The notes below the pieces were generated by a model, which saw nothing but the letters and a program-made list of their open reading frames with translations, had not been told where the DNA came from and made no database searches. A DNA stretch of 64,000 bases from an endosymbiont of unidentified scaly snail isolate Monju (GTDB lineage: Bacteria; Pseudomonadota; Gammaproteobacteria; Chromatiales; Chromatiaceae). Below are positions 38,067 through 46,573 of this stretch, in pieces. The first letter of the stretch is position 1, and every line of letters starts with the position of its first letter. Both the position numbers and the translations under genes were made by a program. The stretch lies in assembly GCF_000801295.1 (NCBI RefSeq), contig NZ_AP012978.1, positions 1,550,001-1,614,000 on the forward strand, in the 5' to 3' direction.

Positions 38067-38117
38067 GGTGAGATCTCCAGGGGTTTTACCTTTTTCGTAT
38101 TCTGCGACAATCACGCC

Positions 38118-39440
38118 ATGCAAGACACTGATCTCGACACCCTGCGCCAGCGCCTGGCCGCGCGGCTGCGCCAACATCTGGACCCGGCCTTCGTGCTGGT
38201 TCGCGAGGAAGAACGTCGTCCCTACGAGTGCGACGGCCTGTCCGCCTACCGGCATCTGCCGCTGCTCGTGGCGCTGCCGGGCGATATCGAACAGGTGCAG
38301 GCGGTGATGCGCATCTGCCACGAGGAGAAGGTGCCCGTCATCGCGCGCGGCGCCGGTACCGGACTGTCCGGCGGCGCCCTGCCGCGCGAGGATGCCGTGC
38401 TGCTCGGCCTGTCGCGACTCAATCGTATCCTCGAGGTCGATCCGGACAATCTCTGTGCCCGCGTGCAGCCCGGTGTGCGCAATCTCGCCATCAGCGAAGC
38501 GGTGCGTCCGTACGGCCTCTACTACGCGCCCGATCCTTCCTCGCAGATCGCCTGCACCATCGGCGGCAATGTGGCCGAGAACGCCGGCGGCGTGCACTGC
38601 CTGAAATACGGGCTCACGGTGAACAACCTGCTGGCGCTGGAGATCGTCACCGTCGAGGGCGAACGCCTGCGTATCGGCGGCAGCGGACTGGACAGCCCCG
38701 GCTACGACCTGCTCGCCCTGCTCACCGGCTCGGAGGGCATGCTCGGCATCGTGGTCGAAGTGACCGTAAAGTTGCTGCCCATTCCCCAGCGCGCCCAGGT
38801 GGCGCTGGCCGCCTTCGACGACGTGGAACAGGCCGGCCAGGCGGTGGCTGACCTGATCGCCGAGGGCATCCTGCCGGCCGGGCTGGAGATGATGGGCCAG
38901 GCCTCGCTGCGCGCCGCCGAGGACTTCGTGCACGCCGGCTACCCGACCGATGCGGCCGCCTTCCCCGCGGCCGGCCGCATCTCGCCCGACTATTACTGCA
39001 TGGACGGCACCATCCCGCGCAAGCACCTGGCGCGGGTGCTGCGCGAGATCGCCGCCCTGTCCGAGGAATATGGCCTGCGCGCGGCCAACGTCTTCCACGC
39101 CGGGGACGGCAATCTGCACCCGCTGATCCTCTACGATGGCAACGCGCCGGGTGAACTCGAACGCGCCGAGGAATTCGGCGGCAAGATCCTCGAACTGTGC
39201 GTGGAGGTCGGCGGCACCATCACCGGCGAACACGGCGTGGGGATGGAGAAGATCAACCAGATGTGCGCCCAGTTCCCGCCCGAGGAGCTGCAGCTGTTCC
39301 ATGCCATCAAGGCCGCCTTCGATCCGCACAGCCTGCTCAACCCGGGCAAGGCCATCCCCACCCTCAATCGCTGCGCGGAGTTCGGCGCCATGCACGTCAA
39401 GGCCGGCGACCTGCGCTTTCCGCACCTGGAGCGCTTCTGA
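38118..39440 (+). CDS. glcD: glycolate oxidase FAD subunit GlcD with internal deletion
   Basis: FAD-linked subunit of glycolate dehydrogenase. The FAD domain is complete: LPLLVALPGDIEQVQAVMRI, ARGAGTGLSGGALP, PSSQIACTIGGNVAENAGGV, GYDLLALLTGSEGMLGIV. The C-terminal part has ISPDYYCMDGTIPRKHL, FHAGDGNLHPLILYD and GEHGVGMEKINQMCAQFPPE. Between YPTDAAA and FPAAGRISPDYYC about 51 residues present in E. coli GlcD (the strand-helix segment before GRK-x-AFPAVGR) are missing in frame, so the protein is 440 residues rather than about 499. GCGGCCGCC at the junction suggests slippage between short GC repeats. Likely impaired, or an assembly collapse. Coupled to glcE by an overlapping ATGA. Confidence 0.9.
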   Translation: MQDTDLDTLRQRLAARLRQHLDPAFVLVREEERRPYECDGLSAYRHLPLLVALPGDIEQVQAVMRICHEEKVPVIARGAGTGLSGGALPREDAVLLGLSRLNRILEVDPDNLCARVQPGVRNLAISEAVRPYGLYYAPDPSSQIACTIGGNVAENAGGVHCLKYGLTVNNLLALEIVTVEGERLRIGGSGLDSPGYDLLALLTGSEGMLGIVVEVTVKLLPIPQRAQVALAAFDDVEQAGQAVADLIAEGILPAGLEMMGQASLRAAEDFVHAGYPTDAAAFPAAGRISPDYYCMDGTIPRKHLARVLREIAALSEEYGLRAANVFHAGDGNLHPLILYDGNAPGELERAEEFGGKILELCVEVGGTITGEHGVGMEKINQMCAQFPPEELQLFHAIKAAFDPHSLLNPGKAIPTLNRCAEFGAMHVKAGDLRFPHLERF

Positions 39441-40516
39441 TGACAGACGACCTGACCGACGCGCTGCGCGAGCAGGTGCGCGAGGCCGGGCACGCCGGCA
39501 CCGCCCTGCGCATCCGCGGCCACGACAGCAAGGCCTTCTACGGCGAACCCGTGGACGGCGAGCCCCTGGACCTGTCGGCACACCGCGGCATCGTGGACTA
39601 CGAGCCGACCGAGCTGGTGCTCACCGCGCGTGCCGGCACCCCGCTGGCCGAGATCGAGGCCCTGCTCGCCGAAAAGGGCCAGGTGCTGGCCTTCGAGGCG
39701 CCGCGCTTCGATGGCCGTGGCACCCTCGGCGGTGCGGTCGCCAGCGGCCTGGCTGGCCCGCGTCGACCCTGGGGCGGCGCGCCACGCGACCTGGTACTGG
39801 GCGTGCGCCTGCTCGACGGCCGCGGCCAGGTGCTCCGCTTCGGCGGGCAGGTGATGAAGAATGTCGCGGGCTACGATGTCTCGCGCCTGATGGCCGGCAG
39901 CCTGGGCACCCTGGGGGTGCTGCTCGAGATCTCGCTCAAGGTGCTGCCCGCACCGGTCGAAACCCGTACCCTGCTGCTGGAGCTGCCGCGCGAAGCCGCG
40001 CTGGCACGCCTGCGTGAACTTGCCCGCCAACCCTGCCCGCTGAGCGGCGCCTGTCATCTCGACGGCCGCCTGTACCTGCGCCTGTACCTGCGCCTGTCCG
40101 GCGCCCTCGCCAGCGTGGACGCCTGGGCGCGGCGCATCGGTGGCGAGGTACTGGCACCGGGCAACACCTTCTGGGAACGCCTGCGCGACCAGCGGCTCGA
40201 CTTCTTCGAGCGCCAGGGACAGACCCTCTGGCGCCTGTCGCTGGCACCCGCCACGCCACGCCTGGCCTGCGAGCGCGACAGCCTGCTCGACTGGGCGGGC
40301 GCCCAGCGCTAGGTGTTCACCGACCACCCGGCCGAGGCGATTCGTGAACAGGTCGCGGCGTACGACGGCCATGCCGAGATCTTCCGCCGCGGCGAGGGCG
40401 AGACCGCCCCCTTCCAGGTGCTCTCGCCGAGCCTGGTCATGCTGCACCGGCGGATCAAGGAACGTTTCGACCCGGCCGGCATCCTCAACCCCGGGCGGCT
40501 GGGTAGCGTCTGCTAG
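39440..40516 (+). pseudogene. glcE: glycolate oxidase subunit GlcE with internal amber codon
   Basis: FAD-binding subunit of glycolate oxidase. The frame from ATG 39440 encodes the PCMH-type FAD domain (IVDYEPTELVLTARAGTPLA, GGAVASGLAGPRRPWGGAPR, GGQVMKNVAGYDVSRLMAGS) to LLDWAGAQR, then TAG (40310-40312) where the family has Trp, and continues in the same frame with VFTDHPAEAIREQVAAYDGH to ERFDPAGILNPGRLGSVC. One G to A change (TGG to TAG) would explain it. The final TAG stop is supplied by the left edge of a MITE-like element. No glcF follows, so the glcDEF operon is incomplete here. Confidence 0.87.
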
Positions 40517-40678
40517 CGGCCTGTCGGACTTGACCGTTCGAAACGAAAATTCGCGGGAGCGGATCAAATGAGCTTGTTCGAGTGAGGAAAATAGCCGGCC
40601 TATTTGACGAATTCGACAAGCTCAGTTGATCGCTATCCGCGGATTTGCAGCCGGACAGCGTCAAGTCCGACAGGCTGC
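40516..40678. mobile_element. second MITE-like palindrome, TA-flanked
   Basis: A 163-bp near-palindrome. Terminal inverted repeats GC(G/A)GCCTGTCGGACTTGAC differ at one base; inner arms GAGCGGATCAAATGAGCTTG and CAAGCTCAGTTGATCGCTAT are imperfectly complementary, and the centre is AAATAGCCGGCCTATTT. TA flanks both ends (40514-40515 and 40679-40680). It has no coding capacity and its sequence is unrelated to the element at 5340. It provides the stop codon of glcE and lies about 50 bases upstream of the next gene. Confidence 0.75.
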
Positions 40679-40725
40679 TAGAATCCCGCCGTCTCGACAA
40701 CTCACCAGAATACCAGGAGTCCACC

Positions 40726-42144
40726 GTGTCAGCAGAAGAACGTCAGGTAGATGTCGCCATCATCGGGCTGGGCAGCGCCGGCCTCTACACCCTGGGCAAG
40801 GTCCGTCCCACCGGCAAGTCGGTGGTGGTCATCGACGGCGGCGAGCTGGGCACTACCTGCGCCCGCGTCGGCTGCATGCCCTCGAAGGCCATCATCCAGG
40901 TCGCCGAGGACTTCCACCGCCGCGAACTGTATTCGCGCCTCGGCATCGAGGGGGGCGAGCACCTGCGGGTCGATCTGCCCGAGGTCATGGAATACGTGCG
41001 CGACCTGCGTGACACCTTCGTGGACCGGGTGCTGTCGAACAGCTCCGACAACTTCCCGGAAGGACTGCTGATCGAGCAGTACGCGCATTTCGTCGAACCC
41101 GACCTGCTGGAGACCGACGACGGCCAGCGTATCCGCGCCGGTGCCATCGTGATCGCCACCGGCTCGCGTCCCATCGTGCCCGAGGCCTGGGCGGAGTTCG
41201 CCGACGACATCATCACCACCGACAACTTCTTCGAGCAGGAGACCCTGCCGTCGTCCTGCGCGGTGATCGGCCTGGGCGTGATCGGCCTGGAGCTGGGCCA
41301 GGCCATGCAGCGACTGGGCGTGGAGGTGACCGGCATCGACATGGCGCAGACCGTCGGCGGCCTCAGCGACCCCGAGGTGGCGAAACAGGCCATCGAGATC
41401 GTCGGCAAGCAGATGCCCCTGTGGCTGGGCACGCCGGCCGAGCTGTCGCGCGCCGAAGACGGACGCATCCGCGTCACCGCGGGCGAACGCAGCGTGGTGG
41501 TGGACAAGGTGTTCGCCTGCCTCGGTCGCCAGCCCAACGTGGATCGCCTGAACCTGGCGGCGGCCGGCATCCCGGTGGACGAGCGCGGGGTGCCGGTGTT
41601 CGACCGGCATACCATGCAGGTCGGCGACCTGCCGATCTTCATCGCCGGCGACGCCGATGCCGAGCGGCCACTGCTGCACGAGGCCGGCGACGAGGGCCGC
41701 ATCGCGGGCCACAACGCGGCCCACGAGGGCATCACCGCCTTCCGCCGCAAGACGCCGCTGAACATCGTATTCTCCGACCCCAACATCGTGCAGGTGGGTG
41801 CGCGTTTCAGCGAACTCGATCCCGAGACCACCGCAATCGGCCAGATGGCCGTCCCGCCGGTGGGGCGCGCGCTCATCCTGGCCAACAACCGCGGCCTGAT
41901 CCGCGTCTACGCCGACAAGTCCAGCGGGCGCATGCTGGGCGCGGAGATGATCTGCGTACGCGGCGAACACCTGGGCCACCTGCTGGCCTGGTGCATCCAG
42001 AAAGAGATGACCGTGGGTGAGATGCTGCAGATGCCCTTCTATCACCCGGTGATGGAAGAGGCCCTGCAGGCCGCGCTGTACGACCTGTATCACAAGGTGG
42101 AAGCGAAGAACGACACCCCGGTCCCCGAGCTGCAACCCCTGTAA
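40726..42144 (+). CDS. dihydrolipoamide dehydrogenase-like flavoprotein
   Basis: Class I pyridine nucleotide-disulfide oxidoreductase of 472 residues. It has the FAD dinucleotide fold VDVAIIGLGSAGLYTLGKVR, redox disulfide TTCARVGCMPSKAII (Cys-x4-Cys), the NAD-binding CAVIGLGVIGLELGQAMQRL, the second FAD motif DLPIFIAGDADAERPLLHEA and a dimerisation domain with the catalytic His-x4-Glu pair in MPFYHPVMEEALQAAL. The GTG start was chosen for the CAGGAG upstream; the frame opens earlier but that part lies in the MITE. No pyruvate- or oxoglutarate-dehydrogenase genes are near, so the electron acceptor is not evident; lipoamide dehydrogenase or another disulfide reductase is possible. Confidence 0.85.
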   Translation: MSAEERQVDVAIIGLGSAGLYTLGKVRPTGKSVVVIDGGELGTTCARVGCMPSKAIIQVAEDFHRRELYSRLGIEGGEHLRVDLPEVMEYVRDLRDTFVDRVLSNSSDNFPEGLLIEQYAHFVEPDLLETDDGQRIRAGAIVIATGSRPIVPEAWAEFADDIITTDNFFEQETLPSSCAVIGLGVIGLELGQAMQRLGVEVTGIDMAQTVGGLSDPEVAKQAIEIVGKQMPLWLGTPAELSRAEDGRIRVTAGERSVVVDKVFACLGRQPNVDRLNLAAAGIPVDERGVPVFDRHTMQVGDLPIFIAGDADAERPLLHEAGDEGRIAGHNAAHEGITAFRRKTPLNIVFSDPNIVQVGARFSELDPETTAIGQMAVPPVGRALILANNRGLIRVYADKSSGRMLGAEMICVRGEHLGHLLAWCIQKEMTVGEMLQMPFYHPVMEEALQAALYDLYHKVEAKNDTPVPELQPL

Positions 42145-42160
42145 TCCCGAGGGGGGAATG

Positions 42161-42225
42161 TTCGCCCCGGGGACGGGCCTCCTACATCATCCGTGGGAGC
42201 GGCGTCCCCGCCGCGAACATTCGGC
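42161..42225. repeat. one REP-like pair
   Basis: TTCGCCCCGGGGACGGGCC with CTCCTAC, a CATCATCC spacer, then GGGAGCGGCGTCCCCGCCGC and GAACA, between the convergent flavoprotein and response-regulator genes, in a position fit for termination. Confidence 0.8.
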
Positions 42226-42858
42226 TCACAACGGCCAGCGCTGCTCCACCGCGATCACCATGCGCACCAGCTCGGCCAGCGAGCGGGCGTGCATCTTTTC
42301 CATCACCCGCGCACGATGCGCCTCGATGGTCTTGGCCGACACCCCCAGGGCGTTGGCGATCTCCTTGTTGGAGCGCCCGTCGGTGACCATCTTCATCACC
42401 TCCAGCTCGCGCGGGGTGAGATGCTCCACCCGCTCGGCGTATTCCGCCACCTGGGCGCTGGTGACCCGGCGTTCCTCTTCCTTGGCCAGGGCGTGACGGA
42501 TGGCGTCCAGCAGGGTCTCGTCATTGAAGGGCTTCTCGATGAAGTCCACTGCGCCGGCCTTCATGGCGCGCACTGCCATGGGGACATCGCCATGCCCGGT
42601 GATGATGATGGTCGGCGGCATCATCTGTTCCCTTTCCAGGTACTCGAGCAGGTCTAGCCCGCTCATGCCTGGCATGCGCACATCCAGCAGCAGGCAGCCG
42701 AAGCGCCCGGGGTAGTGGTCGCGCAGAAAGGCGTCGGCCGAGTCGAAGCTCTCGACCCGCATGCCCACCGATTCGATGAGCCATTTGAGCGAGGAACGCA
42801 TGGCCTCGTCGTCGTCCACGACCCATACCACGGGTTCGGCGCGCACTGTGCTGTTCAT
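42226..42858 (-). CDS. FixJ-type LuxR-family response regulator
   Basis: Two-domain transcription factor of 210 residues: an N-terminal receiver (PVVWVVDDDEAMRSSLKWLI with the acidic pocket, phospho-acceptor in CLLLDVRMPGMSGLDLLEYL, Thr/Lys switch in IIITGHGDVPMAVRAMKAGA and FIEKPF) and a C-terminal LuxR-type helix-turn-helix (HLTPRELEVMKMVTDGRSNK then EIANALGVSAKTIEAHRARV). The FIEKPF and TGHGDVPMAVRAMKAGAVDF pattern is FixJ-like. Coupled to the histidine kinase upstream by an ATGA overlap. Target genes are not identifiable from the window. Confidence 0.93.
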   Translation of the reverse strand: MNSTVRAEPVVWVVDDDEAMRSSLKWLIESVGMRVESFDSADAFLRDHYPGRFGCLLLDVRMPGMSGLDLLEYLEREQMMPPTIIITGHGDVPMAVRAMKAGAVDFIEKPFNDETLLDAIRHALAKEEERRVTSAQVAEYAERVEHLTPRELEVMKMVTDGRSNKEIANALGVSAKTIEAHRARVMEKMHARSLAELVRMVIAVEQRWPL

Positions 42859-45434
42859 GATGCGAGACTCTCCGGCGTGTCCACGAACAGGGGTAATTCG
42901 ATGGTGAAGGTGCTGCCCTCGCCCGGGCAGGATTCGGCAAGGATCTTACCATGGTGATCCTCGATGATCGTCTGGGTGATGGCCAGCCCCATGCCCATTC
43001 CGGTCTCCTTGGTGGTGAAGAAGGCATCGAACAGGTGCTCCATGTCCTCCGGTGCAATGCCGGTGCCCCTGTCGCGCACCGCGACCCGGGCAGTGCCTGA
43101 AGATCCGAGGGTGGTGCGGATCACCAGCCTGCGCTCCAGCGGGGCCACCGACTTCATGGCATCCAGCGCATTGCGCACCAGGTTGATCAGCGCCTGCTCG
43201 ATCTGTACCGAGTCCACGTACACCATCAAGGGCCCCGGGTGCAGGCGCGTCTCCACGGTGAGCTGCTGCTTGCGCAGATCGTGCACCAGCAAGGCGCAGA
43301 CCTCGGTCACCAGGTGATTGAGATCGACCTCGCGGCGTACCCGGTACTGGCGGGTGACCAGGCTGCGCAAGCGCTTGATGATCTCGGCCGCGCGATTGGC
43401 CTGGCTGGCGATCTGCGACAGCGCCGAGAGCAGCTCCTCCTTGCCTCCCACGTCCAGGCGCAACCGCCGCGCGCAGCCGTTGGCAAAATTGGCGATCGCC
43501 GACAGGGGCTGGTTCAGTTCGTGGGCAATGCCGGTGGACATCTCACCCATGGTGCTCAAGCGCGCCACGTGCACCAGCTCGTCCTGGCGCTGCTGCAGGG
43601 CGTCTTCGGCGCGGCGCTGGGCGGTGATGTCGCGGGCGTAGATGTTGACATAACCCAGGCCGGTGACAGGCGTGAGCAGCAAGGAATAGATGCCCTGCTC
43701 GGTGACGATCTCGGTCTCCTGGGTGCGCCCGGTCGCCAGCACCCGTTCGACCTGCTCGCGCCAGTACACGGGCAGGGTCTGCAGGGGTCGGCACTGCCAG
43801 TAGTCGAGCAGGGCCTCGCTGGGGGCATTGGCATAGGTGATGACCCCGCGACTGTTGACCCGCAGGATGGGGATGGGGCTCTCTTCTGGAAAGGCCGCCA
43901 GGGCGCGGATCTCGGCCTCGCGCTGCTTGCGCTCGGAGATGTCGCGCAGATACACGGTGAACAGCAGGCGCTGGTCCAGCTCGATCGGCTTGATGACCAC
44001 CTCCGTGGCGCGCCGTTCTTCCTCGCCATCGACCGTGGTCAGCTCGACCTGGATGGAAGAGCTGATCTGCTCGGGCGACTCGCGCAGGCGCATGATGAGG
44101 CACTGGAAATACTGCCCCGAGGGCTCGTCGAACACCAGGCTGGCCAGCTGACGCCCGCTGGCCTGCTCCAGGGTGCGCCCGAACACCTGCTGGGCGGTGG
44201 GGTTGAAATCGATGATCTTGCCATCGGCATCCACCGTGACGATGGCGTCCACCGAAGCCTCCATGACGCCGATACGCAGGGCCTCGAGCTGGCGCAGTTC
44301 GTGCTCGTGCCGCGAGCGGGTCTCCTCGCGCGCCTTGAGTACCAGTTCGATCACGTCGTGAATGCGGTCCTCGAGCTGGATCAAGCGGTTGCCCGAACGG
44401 TTCAGCGGTGCCAGTCGTCCGCCCAGCGCACGTTGCGCGAAGTCCTGGAGCCTCCGCAAGGAGTGATTGATCCGGCTCGACAGGAAGACGAACAGCAACA
44501 CGAACAGGCCGACGATGACCGCCGCCCCGATGGCACGCTGGCGCCGTTCCAGGTCGAGAATGGCCTGCCCGGTCTCGCGGTACAGGGCGCGCGGCACCAG
44601 GGTGCCAAACAGCATGTTGAGATCGGAATCGTCGTAATCGAAGAAGGACTGGGTGGTCAGCACATAGTCCGGGCGCAGGGCGTCCACCGGGGTGCCGGCC
44701 TCGACCTCCAGCGGGTTGCTGCTCGAGAGGATGACCTGGGCATCGGCATCCATCACCGCGGTAATGGCACGTTCCGAGACCGCGGACTGCTGCGAGGCCG
44801 CCAGGAAGGCGCTGTCCAGCGGCACCAGCAGCACCAGCGATCCGTTGACGACGTGCTCGGCGTCCTGGATGGGTTCGGACACCACCAGGTAGGGTTCGCC
44901 ATCGACCAGGGTGAGCAGGGCGCGCTGTTCGCTGGTCGCCAGGTAGTTCGCCGACTCGTAGCTGAACGCCTGCGGCAGCGGCTGCTCGGTGGCGAAATAG
45001 GCCTCGCGCACCCGTCCTTTGGTGTCCATCAGCAACATGTGACTCGGCTGGGCCACGTCAGAGATGATGCGTTCTCGCGGCAGCCAGGGCGGGCGGTGCC
45101 CGTGATACACACGCCGCACGCCCTGTTGATCGGGGCTGACCAGGGAATCCAGGTAGGCAGCCATGCGCCGGTGATTGGCCAGCAGGCGGGCCAGGAACAC
45201 GTAACTGCGGCGGTGTTCCTCGAAACGGATCAGGGATTCACGCGCCAGCTGGTGCAACTGGTTGTCGAGCACCCCTTCGAAGATCTCGCTGAGCGCCGCG
45301 CTCTGCTGGCGATCGATCACCACCCAGGCCAGGACACCCACGGCCAGACCCAGCACCAGCGCGGCAGCCGGCAGCGGGATACGGCGCCAGAAACCGCGCC
45401 AGCGAGATTTATCCTTGGCGGGCATGCGGCGCAT
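42855..45434 (-). CDS. PAS-domain sensor histidine kinase (FixL-type, with extracytoplasmic domain)
   Basis: Membrane sensor kinase of 859 residues partnered with the regulator after it. One membrane segment near the N terminus (IPLPAAALVLGLAVGVLAWV) and another at about residues 312-330 (AAVIVGLFVLLFVFLS) flank a periplasmic region of roughly 270 residues that looks like a dCache/double-PAS sensor (KGRVREAYFATEQ, VDGEPYLVVSEPIQDAEHV). Cytoplasmic parts are two PAS domains (VDAIVTVDADGKIIDFNPTA; PILRVNSRGVITYANAPSEA), HisKA with phospho-acceptor His in TGIAHELNQPLSAIANFANG, and the ATPase (QALINLVRNALDAMK, RDRGTGIAPEDMEHLFDAFF, GMGMGLAITQTIIEDH). No haem-binding signature was evident, so oxygen sensing is not implied. 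Two near starts are possible. Confidence 0.92.
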   Translation of the reverse strand: MRRMPAKDKSRWRGFWRRIPLPAAALVLGLAVGVLAWVVIDRQQSAALSEIFEGVLDNQLHQLARESLIRFEEHRRSYVFLARLLANHRRMAAYLDSLVSPDQQGVRRVYHGHRPPWLPRERIISDVAQPSHMLLMDTKGRVREAYFATEQPLPQAFSYESANYLATSEQRALLTLVDGEPYLVVSEPIQDAEHVVNGSLVLLVPLDSAFLAASQQSAVSERAITAVMDADAQVILSSSNPLEVEAGTPVDALRPDYVLTTQSFFDYDDSDLNMLFGTLVPRALYRETGQAILDLERRQRAIGAAVIVGLFVLLFVFLSSRINHSLRRLQDFAQRALGGRLAPLNRSGNRLIQLEDRIHDVIELVLKAREETRSRHEHELRQLEALRIGVMEASVDAIVTVDADGKIIDFNPTAQQVFGRTLEQASGRQLASLVFDEPSGQYFQCLIMRLRESPEQISSSIQVELTTVDGEEERRATEVVIKPIELDQRLLFTVYLRDISERKQREAEIRALAAFPEESPIPILRVNSRGVITYANAPSEALLDYWQCRPLQTLPVYWREQVERVLATGRTQETEIVTEQGIYSLLLTPVTGLGYVNIYARDITAQRRAEDALQQRQDELVHVARLSTMGEMSTGIAHELNQPLSAIANFANGCARRLRLDVGGKEELLSALSQIASQANRAAEIIKRLRSLVTRQYRVRREVDLNHLVTEVCALLVHDLRKQQLTVETRLHPGPLMVYVDSVQIEQALINLVRNALDAMKSVAPLERRLVIRTTLGSSGTARVAVRDRGTGIAPEDMEHLFDAFFTTKETGMGMGLAITQTIIEDHHGKILAESCPGEGSTFTIELPLFVDTPESLAS

Positions 45435-45476
45435 TATCGCATGCCCCCTTCGGGGTCGCAGAAGGTACCGTTGGTA

Positions 45477-45830
45477 TCAGGAAGCGGCCAGCAGTGCCTC
45501 TCTGCCATCAACCGGCGTCGCGTCCTCCGCAAGCAGTTCACGCAGCCGCCGGATGCAGGATTCCTCCACGTCGGCGAAACGCACACCGAACCCCTCGGCA
45601 TCCTGGTGCACCACCACGCCACTGACCTCGCAACAGGTCTGTTGCGCCCCCTCCCCGCCCTGCAGGGTAAGCGTGACCGGCACATCGATGCACATGTTGA
45701 CATTGCGGGTACGCACATAGACGCCATCGGCACTCAGATTCTCCACCGCGCCCCGAAACAGGCCAAAGCGCGGACAGGTCACCACCGCATACAGGCAGAC
45801 CGGATGACGGGATTGTTTCCTTCTCTCCAT
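45477..45830 (-). CDS. PilZ-domain protein
   Basis: A 117-residue single PilZ domain, which typically binds cyclic di-GMP. The first binding motif is RRKQSRHP (RxxxR) at the N terminus; the second is the Asn-x-Ser-x2-Gly pattern in NLSADGVYVRT, close to D/NxSxxG. The remainder is the beta-barrel (VPVTLTLQGG, CCEVSGVVVHQDAEGFGVRF) and a terminal helix. It precedes the sensor kinase gene by 42 bases on the same strand but I see no overlap. Upstream, about 230 bases (45831-46060) have no gene. Confidence 0.88.
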   Translation of the reverse strand: MERRKQSRHPVCLYAVVTCPRFGLFRGAVENLSADGVYVRTRNVNMCIDVPVTLTLQGGEGAQQTCCEVSGVVVHQDAEGFGVRFADVEESCIRRLRELLAEDATPVDGREALLAAS

Positions 45831-46060
45831 GAGTTCCTCCTGAAATCGCTGGGATGCGCCGCTTCCTGTGGAGGCTTGTCCGGCTCACCGGCACGACGGG
45901 ATTTCGGCCAGAATGAAAAAGCCACGGCCCCGATCGATCGCTGACGACCGGGAAACATTCGGGGCAGTCGCTGATGAGCACTGATTATGGGAAAATGCTC
46001 AAGAATTGGAATCCGGATGACCCCCGCATCCCTTCGGTAAAAACCCTGAGAAGCCCCTCC

Positions 46061-46507
46061 ATGCCCGTGTCACTCGAACAGGCCAGTCGCCCCGGACTGC
46101 TCCGGCGTCTCGCGGCCATTTTCTACGATGCCTGGCTGATCCTGGCGCTGTGGCTGGTCGGCGCGGCGGTCGACGCGGCCATCCGCTCGGCGCTGGGCGG
46201 CCATCCGGGCGAGGGAACGCACTGGCTGCTCCAGCTCTACCTGCTGGCCGCGCCGATCGCCTTCTATTGCGGTTTCTGGACTCACGGCGGCCAGACCCTG
46301 GGCATGCGCGCCTGGCGGTTGCGCGTGGTCGGCCCTGACGGCGGTCCCATCGGGCTGCGCCAGGCCCTGCTGCGCTGCCTGGCCGCCCTGCTCTCCTGGC
46401 TGGCGCTGGGGTTGGGCTATCTCTGGGTGTTGTTCGACCGGGACCGCGCCGCCTGGCACGACCGCCTGTCGAACACCTGGCTGGTCATGACCCGCAAGGA
46501 CGCCTGA
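46061..46507 (+). CDS. RDD-family membrane protein
   Basis: A 148-residue inner-membrane protein with three hydrophobic segments (FYDAWLILALWLVGAAVDAA, LLQLYLLAAPIAFYCGFW, CLAALLSWLALGLGYLWVLF). RRLAAIFYDAW holds the RDD-type motif (Arg...Asp) and LGMRAWRLRVV, then HDRLSNTWLV, are the conserved RDD-family signatures. The ATG at 46061 has GAGAAG upstream and gives the usual N terminus; an earlier ATG at 45974 would add 29 unconserved residues. Transport of Na+/Li+ is reported for some members; not claimed here. Confidence 0.88.
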   Translation: MPVSLEQASRPGLLRRLAAIFYDAWLILALWLVGAAVDAAIRSALGGHPGEGTHWLLQLYLLAAPIAFYCGFWTHGGQTLGMRAWRLRVVGPDGGPIGLRQALLRCLAALLSWLALGLGYLWVLFDRDRAAWHDRLSNTWLVMTRKDA

Positions 46508-46573
46508 ACTCGAGGAACCGCTGAACAAGTCGTGAAACCTGATCTCATCGCTCCGACTTGATACAGGGATTCC

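Noticed and set aside
42855-45434. Haem-binding oxygen sensor (true FixL)
   Set aside because: The FixL-like order is clear but I could not see the conserved haem-PAS residues, so oxygen sensing is not claimed.
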